A stretch of DNA of 64,000 bases from Flavobacterium daemonense (lineage in GTDB: Bacteria > Bacteroidota > Bacteroidia > Flavobacteriales > Flavobacteriaceae), in NCBI RefSeq assembly GCF_007341385.1, contig NZ_VJYD01000005.1, positions 248,001 through 312,000 of the forward strand, given 5' to 3'. Below, piece after piece: positions 38,375 through 46,673 of this stretch. The stretch's first letter is position 1; the number at the start of each line of letters is the position of its first letter. The position numbers and the translations under genes were made by a program. Below the pieces are notes generated by a model. It saw only the letters and a list, made by a program, of their open reading frames with translations. It ran no database searches and was not told the DNA's origin.

Positions 38375-39052
38375 ATGCTAAAAATAGCTCACAGAGGTGC
38401 AAAAGCATACGAACCTGAAAACACTTTGCAAGCTTTTCAGAAAGCATTAGAATTAAATTCAGACGGAATTGAATTCGATGTTCATATGAGTGCAGACGGG
38501 CATATAATCGTAATTCACGACGAAACAATCGATAAAATGACTAACGGAAAAGGCGCTGTAAATACCTTGTCTTTGTCCGAATTAAAATCATTTTTGATTG
38601 ACGGAAGGCATGAAATTCCAACTCTAAGAGAAGTTTTTGATTTAGTTGATAAAAAGTGTTTCATCAATATTGAATTAAAAAGTAGAGACGCGTCACAATC
38701 CGTTTGTAAATTAGTTGAAGAATATATTTCAGATAAAAACTGGAATTACGAACATTTCATTGTTTCAAGTTTTGACTGGATTGCTTTGCAGGAAATTCAT
38801 AATTTGAATCCAAAAATTCCAATTGGTGTTTTAACAGAAACAGATCTTGATTTGGCTTTGGCTTTCGCCGAAACCATAAAAGCAAAAGCGATTCATCCTT
38901 ATTATCATTTATTGAATCCGAAAAATGTTCAGGAAATGCAGGAAAAAGATTTTCTAGTTTTACCGTGGACAGTAAACATTGCAGAAGACATTCAAAAAAT
39001 AAAAAGTTATAAAGTAAACGGAATAATCTCTGATTTTCCAGATAAAATATAA
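38375..39052 (+). CDS. Glycerophosphodiester phosphodiesterase
   Basis: It hydrolyses glycerophosphodiesters from phospholipid turnover to glycerol 3-phosphate and an alcohol. The 225-residue protein has the GDPD signatures AHRGAKAYEPENT (His6, Arg7), EFDVH and VIHDETI, plus the PWTVN/ISDFP C-terminal elements. No signal peptide, so cytoplasmic, like UgpQ. Separated from the amylase gene by a 95-bp palindrome and followed by another, so co-transcription is open. Confidence 0.93.
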   Translation: MLKIAHRGAKAYEPENTLQAFQKALELNSDGIEFDVHMSADGHIIVIHDETIDKMTNGKGAVNTLSLSELKSFLIDGRHEIPTLREVFDLVDKKCFINIELKSRDASQSVCKLVEEYISDKNWNYEHFIVSSFDWIALQEIHNLNPKIPIGVLTETDLDLALAFAETIKAKAIHPYYHLLNPKNVQEMQEKDFLVLPWTVNIAEDIQKIKSYKVNGIISDFPDKI

Positions 39053-39066
39053 AGTTTAAAATTTTA

Positions 39067-39204
39067 GCCACAGATTTGTTTGCCACGAATTGCACTAATT
39101 TTCACGAATTAATTTATGTGCGAATTATGAGTAAAAAATCTGCGAAAATCATTTTAATCTGTGGCTAAAAAAATTAGTGCCAATTCGTGAAATTCGTGGC
39201 AAAC
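39067..39204. repeat. Interleaved inverted-repeat element (GCCACAGATT and TTTGCCACGAATT families)
   Basis: Two inverted repeats overlap in the order A-B-A'-B'. A: GCCACAGATT (39067-39076) with AATCTGTGGC (39156-39165). B: TGTTTGCCACGAATT (39077-39091) with AATTCGTGGCAAACA (39190-39204). The order would allow a pseudoknot-like fold or two exclusive hairpins. Confidence 0.7.
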
Positions 39205-39212
39205 AAAAAAAT

Positions 39213-40421
39213 ATGATCAAAAATTTCGACATCATCATCGTTGGCGGAGGCGCTGCAGGTTTTTTTACCGCAATTAATATTGCAGAGAGAAATCCGAAAC
39301 TCAAAATTACCATTTTAGAAAGAGGAAAAGAAGTTCTTTCTAAAGTTCGCGTTTCTGGAGGCGGTCGCTGCAACGTTACGCACGCTTGTTTTGAACCGAA
39401 TGAGTTAGTAAAATTTTATCCGCGAGGCGAAAAAGAGCTTCGAGGACCATTTCATCAATTTTGTTCTGGTGATACGATTGAATGGTTTGAAAAACATGGC
39501 GTAGAATTAAAAATTGAAGAAGATGGAAGAATGTTTCCTGTTTCTAATTCTTCTCAGACCATTATTGATTGTTTCTTAAAAGCGACTGAAAAACTCGGTA
39601 TAAAAGTGCTGACTGGTCAAAGCGTACAATCTATCTTCAAAAAAGAAAATCATTGGAAAATTGACACTCAAAACGACAATTTCGCTGCCGAAAAAATAGT
39701 AATGGCAACCGGAAGCAATCCTAAAATCTGGGAAATGCTTCAACAACATGGACTTGCGATTGTGAGCCCTGTACCTTCCCTATTTACTTTCAACATTAAA
39801 GATTCGAGAATTAAAGAATTGCCCGGCGTTGCGGCACAAGTTACAGTAAACGTAAAAGATACTAAACTGGAATCAACAGGACCTTTGTTAATTACGCATT
39901 GGGGAATGAGCGGTCCGGCGATTCTAAAACTTTCAGCTTGGGGTGCGCGTATTTTACATGATAAAAATTATCAGTTTACGATTTTCGTTAATTGGTTGAA
40001 TGATGTTGATACCGAAGATGCCGAAAAAATCTTAAAAGACTTAAAACAAGAACACGCTAAAAAAGCGGTTTCTAAAAAATCTCCTTTTGATTTCCCGAAT
40101 CGTTTATGGGAAAGTTTGGTTCTCGCTTCAGGAATTGATTCGGAAACCAAATGGGCAGATTTATCGAAAATTCAATTACAAAATCTAACTTCACAATTAA
40201 CAAAAGCCGAATTTAAAGTAAACGGAAAAAGTACTTTTAAAGAAGAATTTGTTACCGCTGGTGGCATTGATTTAAAGGAAATCAATTTCAAAACAATGGA
40301 AAGCAAAATTCACGAAAATCTTTATTTTGCTGGAGAAATTGTAAATATCGACGCTATTACAGGCGGATTTAATTTTCAGAATGCGTGGACAAGCGGATTT
40401 ATTCTGGCTCAAAATATTTAA
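39213..40421 (+). CDS. BaiN/HI0933-like FAD-dependent oxidoreductase
   Basis: A flavoprotein of 402 residues with a Rossmann FAD-binding start DIIIVGGGAAGFFTAIN (6-22), the family motif KVRVSGGGRCNVTH (about 47-60), HWGMSGPAIL in the insert domain and the C-terminal AGEIVNIDAITGGFNFQNAW. Family members include BaiN and the poorly known YhiN; the physiological substrate is unclear. The reading frame continues upstream to 39177, but those codons lie in a repeat element, so the ATG at 39213 is preferred. The HAD gene starts 6 bp after its stop. Confidence 0.92.
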   Translation: MIKNFDIIIVGGGAAGFFTAINIAERNPKLKITILERGKEVLSKVRVSGGGRCNVTHACFEPNELVKFYPRGEKELRGPFHQFCSGDTIEWFEKHGVELKIEEDGRMFPVSNSSQTIIDCFLKATEKLGIKVLTGQSVQSIFKKENHWKIDTQNDNFAAEKIVMATGSNPKIWEMLQQHGLAIVSPVPSLFTFNIKDSRIKELPGVAAQVTVNVKDTKLESTGPLLITHWGMSGPAILKLSAWGARILHDKNYQFTIFVNWLNDVDTEDAEKILKDLKQEHAKKAVSKKSPFDFPNRLWESLVLASGIDSETKWADLSKIQLQNLTSQLTKAEFKVNGKSTFKEEFVTAGGIDLKEINFKTMESKIHENLYFAGEIVNIDAITGGFNFQNAWTSGFILAQNI

Positions 40422-40427
40422 TACAAA

Positions 40428-41075
40428 ATGAAATACAAAGGAATTATTTTTGATTTAGACGGAACGTTAGTTGATTCATTACATGATATTTCGGATGCTA
40501 TGAATACAGTTCTAGAAAGTTTAAATTACCCAACCCATTCTTATGACACTTATCAATATTTTATTGGAAGCGGATTACGAAATTTAGTCAGCAAAGCACT
40601 TCCAGCAACAAATAATTCAGAGGAGCAAATCGAAATTTGTTTTAATTTGATGATTAATGAGTACCGAAAAATCTGTACGCTAAAAACAAAACCTTATAAC
40701 GGAATTATAGATTTATTAGACAATTTGAGTTCGCAGAATATCAAAATGGCCGTGTTTTCAAATAAAGCCGATGAACTTACCAAGAAAATAGCCTCAGAAC
40801 TATTTCCTGATTATTTTGATACTGCAATTGGTTTAAGTACCGAAGCATTAAAAAAGCCTAATCCATTTGAAGCTATAGAAATCAGTAAAAACTGGAATAT
40901 AAAACCAGAAGAAATTCTATTTGTCGGCGACTCGGATATCGATATGCAGACCGCTTTAAATGCGAATATGCTTCCCGTTGGAGTTTCATGGGGTTACAGA
41001 ACCGAAGATGAACTCAAAACAAGCGGTGCAAAAATCGTTATTAATAATGCTTCAGAATTAATTGAAATATTGTAA
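40428..41075 (+). CDS. HAD-family phosphatase (phosphoglycolate phosphatase-like)
   Basis: A 215-residue HAD hydrolase with IIFDLDGTLVDSLHDI (Asp9, Asp11), the AVFSNK motif II, LKKPNPFEA (Lys motif III) and VGDSDIDMQTA (motif IV). The cap placement and GTLVDS motif fit the Gph/PgmB subgroup; 2-phosphoglycolate is the usual guess but is not shown by sequence. It lies 6 bp after the flavoprotein gene. Confidence 0.9.
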   Translation: MKYKGIIFDLDGTLVDSLHDISDAMNTVLESLNYPTHSYDTYQYFIGSGLRNLVSKALPATNNSEEQIEICFNLMINEYRKICTLKTKPYNGIIDLLDNLSSQNIKMAVFSNKADELTKKIASELFPDYFDTAIGLSTEALKKPNPFEAIEISKNWNIKPEEILFVGDSDIDMQTALNANMLPVGVSWGYRTEDELKTSGAKIVINNASELIEIL

Positions 41076-41195
41076 AAGCTTTCACTCACAATAAAATTGC
41101 AAACTAGACAAAAACAAATTAACAAGAATTTACAGATTCTGTAGGTTTTCGTTAAGACAATTCTAATAATTTTACTTTCAACTAAATACCATTAG

Positions 41196-41942
41196 ATGAA
41201 AGTAAAATTACTTACCACAATTTCTTTTTTCACTTACCAATTATCTATTTCGCAAACCGAAAAACTACTTCACGGAAAAGTGGTTTCTCAGAACTTGATT
41301 CTTAAAGACGTCGAAGTAATAAATAAAACTGCGAAAACAAGTACAACAACAAATGCTTTGGGCGAATTTTCAATTTTGGCAAATGCCAAAGACAGTCTCC
41401 TATTTTATTCTAAAGATTATTTCTTTTCACGAATAAAAGTTAGCCAAAATGATATTGAAAAAGACAATCTTGTCATTAATATGATTCTGAAGCCCGAAGA
41501 ATTAAAAGAGGTGGTTCTGACTAAAATTTCATTTCCGAAAATAACATATGATGCCGAAGCTATCAATCAAATTAAAAATGCTAAAAGCGCCAATAGCCTC
41601 AGTCGCTACACAGGCGTTAAAGATGGATCGATTACAAACGGAATGGATTTTATTGCCATTGGCGGCGGACTTATAAATTTATTCAAAAAAGAAAAAGAAA
41701 AACCCAAAAAGAAAACGCCCGAAATAGATTTTAAAAAACTAATTGCCACAACAATTCCGCAGGATTTTTTCGCAAAAGATTTAAAATTAACCCTTGAAGA
41801 AAAAGAACTTTTTCTTCAATTCTGTGATGCTGATCCAAAATCAAAAACGTTAACAGTAAACCCAAATCTGCTTGGTACAATGGATTTTTTGTATGCTAAA
41901 AACGAAGAATTTAAGAAGTTGAAAACCGAAGCTAAAAACTAA
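41196..41942 (+). CDS. Exported protein with carboxypeptidase-like regulatory domain, paralog A
   Basis: A 248-residue exported protein of unknown role. The signal peptide ends at SISQ (about 20). A beta-sandwich of the carboxypeptidase-D regulatory type follows (about 25-105, LHGKVVSQNLILKDVEVINKT, LGEFSIL). The middle (about 115-165) is unlike its neighbour, and the C-terminal part (about 175-245) has DFFAKDLKL and the conserved end FLYAKNEEFKKLK. The next gene, 6 bp away, is a paralog. Outer-membrane or periplasmic location is inferred. Confidence 0.82.
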   Translation: MKVKLLTTISFFTYQLSISQTEKLLHGKVVSQNLILKDVEVINKTAKTSTTTNALGEFSILANAKDSLLFYSKDYFFSRIKVSQNDIEKDNLVINMILKPEELKEVVLTKISFPKITYDAEAINQIKNAKSANSLSRYTGVKDGSITNGMDFIAIGGGLINLFKKEKEKPKKKTPEIDFKKLIATTIPQDFFAKDLKLTLEEKELFLQFCDADPKSKTLTVNPNLLGTMDFLYAKNEEFKKLKTEAKN

Positions 41943-41948
41943 CGTTTA

Positions 41949-42656
41949 ATGAAAATACGACTACTCATCACAATTTTATTCTTTACTTATCAGCTCAGCA
42001 TTTCTCAAACGGAAAAATTATTAAACGGAAAAGTTCTTTCAGAAAACATACCACTTAACAAAGTGGAAGTAATTAATAAGACCGCAAAAGTCAGTACTAA
42101 AACAAATGAGTTGGGCGAATTTTCAATTTTAGTAAAAGCGCATGACAGTCTTATTTTTTTCTATAAAGATTCTTTTTTCTCAAGGTTGAAAATTTCTCAG
42201 GAAAACATCAATCAGAATAATTTGATAGTGAATAAAGTTCTGAAACCTGAAGAATTAAATGAAGTTGTAATAACTAAGGTCGAATTTGATAAAGTTAAAG
42301 TTGATGCTGACGATGTTGCAGATGTATTAATTAGTAAAAATGCCAAAGATTTATTCTGGAATACAGGAGTTAGTGATAATACAATTAGAGAAGCTCTTCG
42401 GGTTTCATTCCCTTTAAAAGGCAAACAAAACAAAAAAATTGAAGTTGACGACGATCGTTTTAAGAAACTGATAATGGCTTACTGCCCTCCCGACTTTTTC
42501 ATCAAAAATCTAAAACTAAAACCCGAAGAAAAAGAACTTTTTATTGATTTTTGCGAATCAGATCCGAAATCGAAAACGCTTCTGGAAAATCCAAATGTTT
42601 TGGCTTGTATTGATTTTCTTTATGCTAAAAACGAAGAATTTAAGAAGCTGAAATAA
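41949..42656 (+). CDS. Exported protein with carboxypeptidase-like regulatory domain, paralog B
   Basis: A 235-residue paralog of the preceding gene. Residues 1-110 and the last 70 residues are strongly alike in both (for example TYQLSISQTEKLL near the start and DPKSKTL plus LYAKNEEFKKLK near the end), while about 50 central residues differ. This points to tandem duplication with relaxed or diversifying change in the middle. It is followed by CTTGAAACAAA direct repeats (about 42681-42720) and then the convergent TspO-like gene. Confidence 0.82.
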   Translation: MKIRLLITILFFTYQLSISQTEKLLNGKVLSENIPLNKVEVINKTAKVSTKTNELGEFSILVKAHDSLIFFYKDSFFSRLKISQENINQNNLIVNKVLKPEELNEVVITKVEFDKVKVDADDVADVLISKNAKDLFWNTGVSDNTIREALRVSFPLKGKQNKKIEVDDDRFKKLIMAYCPPDFFIKNLKLKPEEKELFIDFCESDPKSKTLLENPNVLACIDFLYAKNEEFKKLK

Positions 42657-42718
42657 CTAAAACCCTTCAATATAGAATCAAACTTGAAACAAAGAAAAAC
42701 CTTAAACTTGAAACAAAA

Positions 42719-43195
42719 TTATTTATTCAACCACCAAATACTTGCATTCAAAATTGCAGCAAACGCTACCCAAATCAAATACGGAATCAATAAATAACCA
42801 GCTGTCTTATTAATCTTGATGAATTTTAAATACGTTTCGTAAATCATCAGCCATAAAAGTGCAATTTCGATTAAAGCTAAAAATGGGTTTTTTAATCCGA
42901 AGAATAGATATGACCAAATTGCATTTAATGTCAACTGAATTATGAAGAAAAGAAGCGCTTTTTTCACCTCTTCATTTTGTTCTTTGATTTTGTCCCAAAC
43001 TAATCCTGCCGCAATTGCCATTAAAACATAAAGTATGGACCAAACTGGCATGAAAATCCAATTTGGCGGATTAAAAACTGGTTTTTGCAACATTACGTAC
43101 CAAGTTTCAATACTTGGTTTTGTAACCTCGCCAGCAGAATATCCAACTGAAAGACATACAATTAAAGCAATAATTATTTTTACGATCTTGTTCAT
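42719..43195 (-). CDS. TspO/MBR family protein
   Basis: A small membrane protein of five helices related to TspO, the tryptophan-rich sensory protein that binds porphyrins. The 158-residue sequence has the family hallmarks KPVFNPPNWIFMPVWSILY (about 36-54) with Trp/Pro-rich motif, NAIWSYLFFG and the C-terminal NASIWWLN. I start at the ATG at 43195; an in-frame TTG at 43216 is less likely. It is divergent from the mevalonate diphosphate decarboxylase gene across a palindromic element. Confidence 0.92.
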   Translation of the reverse strand: MNKIVKIIIALIVCLSVGYSAGEVTKPSIETWYVMLQKPVFNPPNWIFMPVWSILYVLMAIAAGLVWDKIKEQNEEVKKALLFFIIQLTLNAIWSYLFFGLKNPFLALIEIALLWLMIYETYLKFIKINKTAGYLLIPYLIWVAFAAILNASIWWLNK

Positions 43196-43238
43196 TTCAT
43201 CAAATTTTGTAGTCAAAAATAGTCAAAAGAATTTTGGA

Positions 43239-43305
43239 AACCATATAAGTGACATAAGTTCATTTTAGCAAACACTCTTCTATTTTCTTATATAACTTAT
43301 ATGGT
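43239..43305. repeat. Inverted-repeat element, AACCATATAAG family, copy 2
   Basis: AACCATATAAGTGACATAAG (43239-43258) faces CTTATATAACTTATATGGT (43287-43305). It lies in the divergent spacer between the tspO-like and mevalonate diphosphate decarboxylase genes, just before a TATCTTTG box at 43314-43321. Confidence 0.68.
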
Positions 43306-43337
43306 GAAAAAGCTATCTTTGCCAAAATTTATATTTC

Positions 43338-44450
43338 ATGTTTACAGCAGCTGATTTTATTCCAAATACATATACTTCAACAGTCGAGAACGGAAGCTTT
43401 GAATGGAGCACTCCGAGCAATATTGCATTAGTGAAATATTGGGGGAAAAAAGACAACCAGATTCCAGCAAATCCATCGGTAAGTTTTACACTGAATAATT
43501 GTAAAACGGTTACGAAATTAGGGTTTGAAAAAAGAGACGCTTCTCCCGAAGCCTCGGGACCGCTCAGCGTGACAAATGGTTTTTCTTTTGATTTACTTTT
43601 TGAAGGAAAACCAAAAGAAGATTTCAAACCAAAAATCCAAAAGTTTTTAGAACGAGTTGAAGTTTATCTGCCATTTTTAAAAGAGTATCATTTTACGATT
43701 GATACGCAAAATACATTTCCGCACAGTTCCGGAATTGCTTCTTCGGCGTCTGGAATGGCAGCTTTGGCGATGAATTTTATGAGTTTGGAAAAATTGCTGA
43801 ATCCTGAAATGACAGAGGAATATTTCTATCAAAAAGCGTCATTTTTAGCACGTTTAGGTTCAGGAAGTGCCTGTCGTAGCGTAAAAGGAAATGTTGTAGT
43901 TTGGGGAAGTCAAGCAAATATTAAAGGAAGCACCGATTTGTTTGGAGTTGAATTTCCATATGCAATTCATGAAAATTTCAAGAATTATCAAGACACTATT
44001 TTATTAGTTGATAAAGGCGAAAAGCAAGTTTCGAGTACGGTTGGCCATGATTTAATGCACAATCATCCTTATGCTGAAAGACGTTTTGCTCAAGCACATG
44101 AAAATCTAGATAAATTAATTTCTATTTTCAAAAATGGAGATCTTGAAGAATTCATTAAAGTTGTCGAAAGTGAAGCTTTGACTTTGCACGCCATGATGAT
44201 GACATCGATGCCGTATTTTATTTTAATGAAACCAAACACACTGCAAATTATAAATGCAATTTGGAAATTTAGAACTGAAACCCAAATTCCTGTGTGTTTT
44301 ACGCTTGATGCCGGAGCCAATGTACATGTGCTTTATCCCGAAAACGTTACTGAAAAAGTATTGCAATTTATTCAAGGCGAATTAGTTGTATTTTGTCAGA
44401 ATCGTCAGTACATTTGCGACAAAATTGGAGAAGGCGCAATTGCATTGTAA
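43338..44450 (+). CDS. mvaD: Diphosphomevalonate decarboxylase
   Basis: It converts mevalonate 5-diphosphate to isopentenyl diphosphate using ATP. The 370-residue GHMP protein has the family N-terminus STPSNIALVKYWGKKDNQIPANPS (25-48), the ATP loop FPHSSGIASSASG, the substrate loop LGSGSACRSVKG and catalytic Asp in LDAGANVHVLY. Residues 67-79 (DASPEASGPLSVT) appear to be encoded by a GC-rich palindromic insertion; catalytic residues are untouched. A -7-like TATCTTTG is at 43314-43321. First of the cluster with mevalonate kinase, interrupted by a toxin-antitoxin pair. Confidence 0.94.
   Translation: MFTAADFIPNTYTSTVENGSFEWSTPSNIALVKYWGKKDNQIPANPSVSFTLNNCKTVTKLGFEKRDASPEASGPLSVTNGFSFDLLFEGKPKEDFKPKIQKFLERVEVYLPFLKEYHFTIDTQNTFPHSSGIASSASGMAALAMNFMSLEKLLNPEMTEEYFYQKASFLARLGSGSACRSVKGNVVVWGSQANIKGSTDLFGVEFPYAIHENFKNYQDTILLVDKGEKQVSSTVGHDLMHNHPYAERRFAQAHENLDKLISIFKNGDLEEFIKVVESEALTLHAMMMTSMPYFILMKPNTLQIINAIWKFRTETQIPVCFTLDAGANVHVLYPENVTEKVLQFIQGELVVFCQNRQYICDKIGEGAIAL
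43536..43573. repeat. Palindromic GC-rich stretch inside the decarboxylase gene
   Basis: A 38-bp stretch from GACGCTTCTCCCGAAGCC to CAGCGTGAC contains nested pairs ACGCT/AGCGT and CCCGA/TCGGG. It is much GC-richer than its surroundings, in frame and without a stop. It resembles intergenic REP-like repeats (GTCACGCTGAGC type) seen in this group of bacteria. That origin is inference. Confidence 0.5.
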
Positions 44451-44480
44451 TTTTGCGTATCTTTAATTAAAATTTTGATT

Positions 44481-44699
44481 ATGGACATTCAATTAGAAAA
44501 ACGCGAAGTGATGAATATTCTGGAAAGCACAGATGATATTTCAATCATTTTGGCTGTCAAAAAATTGTTAACCAAAAAGAAAAAAGATTGGTGGGATGAT
44601 TTGACTGATGCTCAAAAAGAAGAAATTGAAGAAGGTGAAAGACAAATTGAGCGTGGTGAATTTATTGAGTATGAAGAAATGATGAAAAAATTTCGTTAA
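44481..44699 (+). CDS. Antitoxin-like protein of a ParE/RelE-type module
   Basis: A 72-residue acidic, mostly helical protein. It has no recognisable ribbon-helix-helix but shows the pattern of short antitoxins paired with ParE-type toxins in this phylum, with a conserved-looking WWDDLTDAQKEEIEEGERQIERGE middle. Its TAA overlaps the toxin start (TAATG), typical translational coupling. Start ATG at 44481. The assignment rests mainly on the coupled toxin gene. Confidence 0.75.
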   Translation: MDIQLEKREVMNILESTDDISIILAVKKLLTKKKKDWWDDLTDAQKEEIEEGERQIERGEFIEYEEMMKKFR

Positions 44700-45004
44700 T
44701 GAAAAGAACAATAGTCTTTTCAAAAATTGCTGAGAAAAATTTATCTGAATTATTTGAATACTTAGAAGGTCGATGGTCTGAAAGAATAAAAAATAAGTTT
44801 ATATCAAATCTGGACAAAGTAATTTATCTAATCCAAATTGAACCTGAAATTTTCCCTAAATCGGAATTAAATAAAAGATATCGAAAATGTGTTTTGACAA
44901 AACAAACAACATTGTTTTATAAGTTCAATAGCAAACGAGTTGAAATAATTACGTTTTTCGACACAAGACAAGACCCAAATAAAATAAAAAAAGACATAAA
45001 ATAA
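44699..45004 (+). CDS. ParE/RelE-family toxin
   Basis: A 101-residue basic protein with the ParE-type helix hairpin and sheet: VFSKIAEKNLSELFEYLEGRWSE at the start, then IPEIFPKS-like IEPEIFPKSELNKRYRKCVLTKQTTLFYKF and VEIITFFDTRQDPNKI. ParE members poison gyrase and RelE members cut mRNA; sequence by eye does not decide. It is coupled to the antitoxin gene by a one-base overlap, and mevalonate kinase starts 3 bp after its stop, so the pair sits inside the isoprenoid cluster. Confidence 0.88.
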   Translation: MKRTIVFSKIAEKNLSELFEYLEGRWSERIKNKFISNLDKVIYLIQIEPEIFPKSELNKRYRKCVLTKQTTLFYKFNSKRVEIITFFDTRQDPNKIKKDIK

Positions 45005-45007
45005 ATC

Positions 45008-45946
45008 ATGAAAGGACCTTTATTTTACTCAAAAATATTACTCTTTGGAGAATACGGAATCATCCGCGACTCTAAAGGACTTTCTATTCCTTATAATTTT
45101 TACAATGGTGCATTGAAAAAGTCTGAAGAACCTTCGGCAGAAGCAATCGCATCAAACAAAAGCTTAAAAAGCTTTGCTTCTTATCTTGAAGTTTTACAAT
45201 CTCAACAACCTGAATTGGTTACTTTTGACTTAGAAACTTTAAAAAATGATGTTGAAACCGGAATGTATTTTGATTCTAGTATTCCGCAAGGATATGGAGT
45301 TGGAAGCAGCGGTGCCCTTGTAGCGGCTATTTATGATAAATATGCTAACAACAAAATCACTGTTTTAGAAAACCTAACACGCGAAAAACTGTTACAGCTT
45401 AAAAATATATTTTCTAACATGGAAAGCTTTTTCCACGGAAAAAGTTCTGGCTTAGACCCGTTAAACAGTTATTTGAGCATCCCGATCTTAATTAATTCTA
45501 AAGATAACATTGAAGCAACCGGAATTCCAACTCAAAGTTTTGACGGAAAAGGTGCTGTATTTTTGTTGGACTCTGGTATTGTTGGTGAAACCGCTCCAAT
45601 GGTTAATATTTTCATGGAAAACCTGAAAGACAAAGGTTTCCGCACTATGCTTAAAAACCAATTTGTTAAGTATACTGACGCATGCGTAGAAAACTTTTTG
45701 CATGGCGACATGAAATCTTTATTTACCAATACTAAAAAGCTTTCTAAAGTTGTGTTAAACAATTTCAAACCTATGATTCCAGAACAATTCCACGGAATCT
45801 GGCAGCACGGAATTGATACTAACGATTATTATCTAAAACTTTGCGGTTCTGGCGGAGGCGGTTATATCCTTGGTTTCACTGAAGATTTAGAACGTGCAAA
45901 AGTTTCTCTAAAAGATTATAAACTAGAAGTAGTTTATCAATTCTAA
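45008..45946 (+). CDS. mvk: Mevalonate kinase
   Basis: It phosphorylates mevalonate to mevalonate 5-phosphate. The 312-residue GHMP kinase has SKILLFGEYGIIRDSKGLSIP (8-28), the ATP loop GYGVGSSGAL (95-104), FHGKSSGLDPLN with the catalytic Asp, and LCGSGGGGYILGF near the C-terminus. It begins 3 bp after the toxin gene, so it depends on that transcript unless an internal promoter exists. Together with the decarboxylase and HMG-CoA reductase it gives nearly the whole pathway within 40 kb. Confidence 0.92.
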   Translation: MKGPLFYSKILLFGEYGIIRDSKGLSIPYNFYNGALKKSEEPSAEAIASNKSLKSFASYLEVLQSQQPELVTFDLETLKNDVETGMYFDSSIPQGYGVGSSGALVAAIYDKYANNKITVLENLTREKLLQLKNIFSNMESFFHGKSSGLDPLNSYLSIPILINSKDNIEATGIPTQSFDGKGAVFLLDSGIVGETAPMVNIFMENLKDKGFRTMLKNQFVKYTDACVENFLHGDMKSLFTNTKKLSKVVLNNFKPMIPEQFHGIWQHGIDTNDYYLKLCGSGGGGYILGFTEDLERAKVSLKDYKLEVVYQF

Positions 45947-46020
45947 AACATAATCTCTTAAAAAAGCTACGCTATTTGAATACATTTTTCTAAAAATTTA
46001 ATCCTAAAAAATTATTGCAT

Positions 46021-46611
46021 ATGAAAAGTATATTAAAAATTATCAAAGCAACTTTTTTAGGAGGAATCCTGTTTTTAGTACCGCTTGTTGTTCTGCTTGT
46101 TGTTTTGGAAAAAGGATATGGTATTGTTCAAAAAACCACACTTCCTATTGCAAATAATTTCCCAAAAGTAAATGTATTAGGAGTTGCAATTCAAGAACTT
46201 ATTGGGATATTGATTATTATTCTTATTTGTTTATTTGCAGGATTGTTGGCAAGAACGATGGTGGCAAAAAGACTAGTTCAAAAGTTAGAAGACGGCGTTT
46301 TGAGTTTTGTTCCGGGGTATTCGTTTATGAAAAGCATGAATGAAAACATTTTAGGAATAGAATCGAATGACGACTTAAAAGTGATCTTAGTTCCTACGGA
46401 TGCCGGCTTGCAATTTGCTTTTTTAATTGAACAAATAAGCGAAGAGAAATTTACAGTCTTTATTCCGGATGCGCCAAATCCTTGGAGCGGATCTGTGGTT
46501 TTTGTCGATAAAAAAGATATTCAGGATATTGATATTACGCAAAAACAAGCTTTGGCCTGCATTCGAAAATTAGGTTTTGGATCTGGCGAATTGTTAAAAA
46601 ACAAACTCTAG
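46021..46611 (+). CDS. DUF502 family membrane protein
   Basis: A 196-residue protein with two membrane helices (about 8-30 and 55-75) and a soluble C-terminal domain. It has the DUF502 features GLLARTMVAKRLVQKLEDGVLSFVPGYSFMKSMNE and VFIPDAPNPWSGSVVFV. Function unknown. The ATG at 46021 is preferred over a TTG at 46015. It follows mevalonate kinase by 74 bp on the same strand. Confidence 0.87.
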   Translation: MKSILKIIKATFLGGILFLVPLVVLLVVLEKGYGIVQKTTLPIANNFPKVNVLGVAIQELIGILIIILICLFAGLLARTMVAKRLVQKLEDGVLSFVPGYSFMKSMNENILGIESNDDLKVILVPTDAGLQFAFLIEQISEEKFTVFIPDAPNPWSGSVVFVDKKDIQDIDITQKQALACIRKLGFGSGELLKNKL

Positions 46612-46673
46612 ATTTTCAGAATCAAAAAATATCCTTTAACTTCCCAAATCTAATCTATCACAATTTATAATTT

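Noticed and set aside
41196..42656. One frameshifted gene rather than two paralogs
   Set aside because: Each copy has its own start, signal peptide and complete C-terminus, so they are two intact genes.
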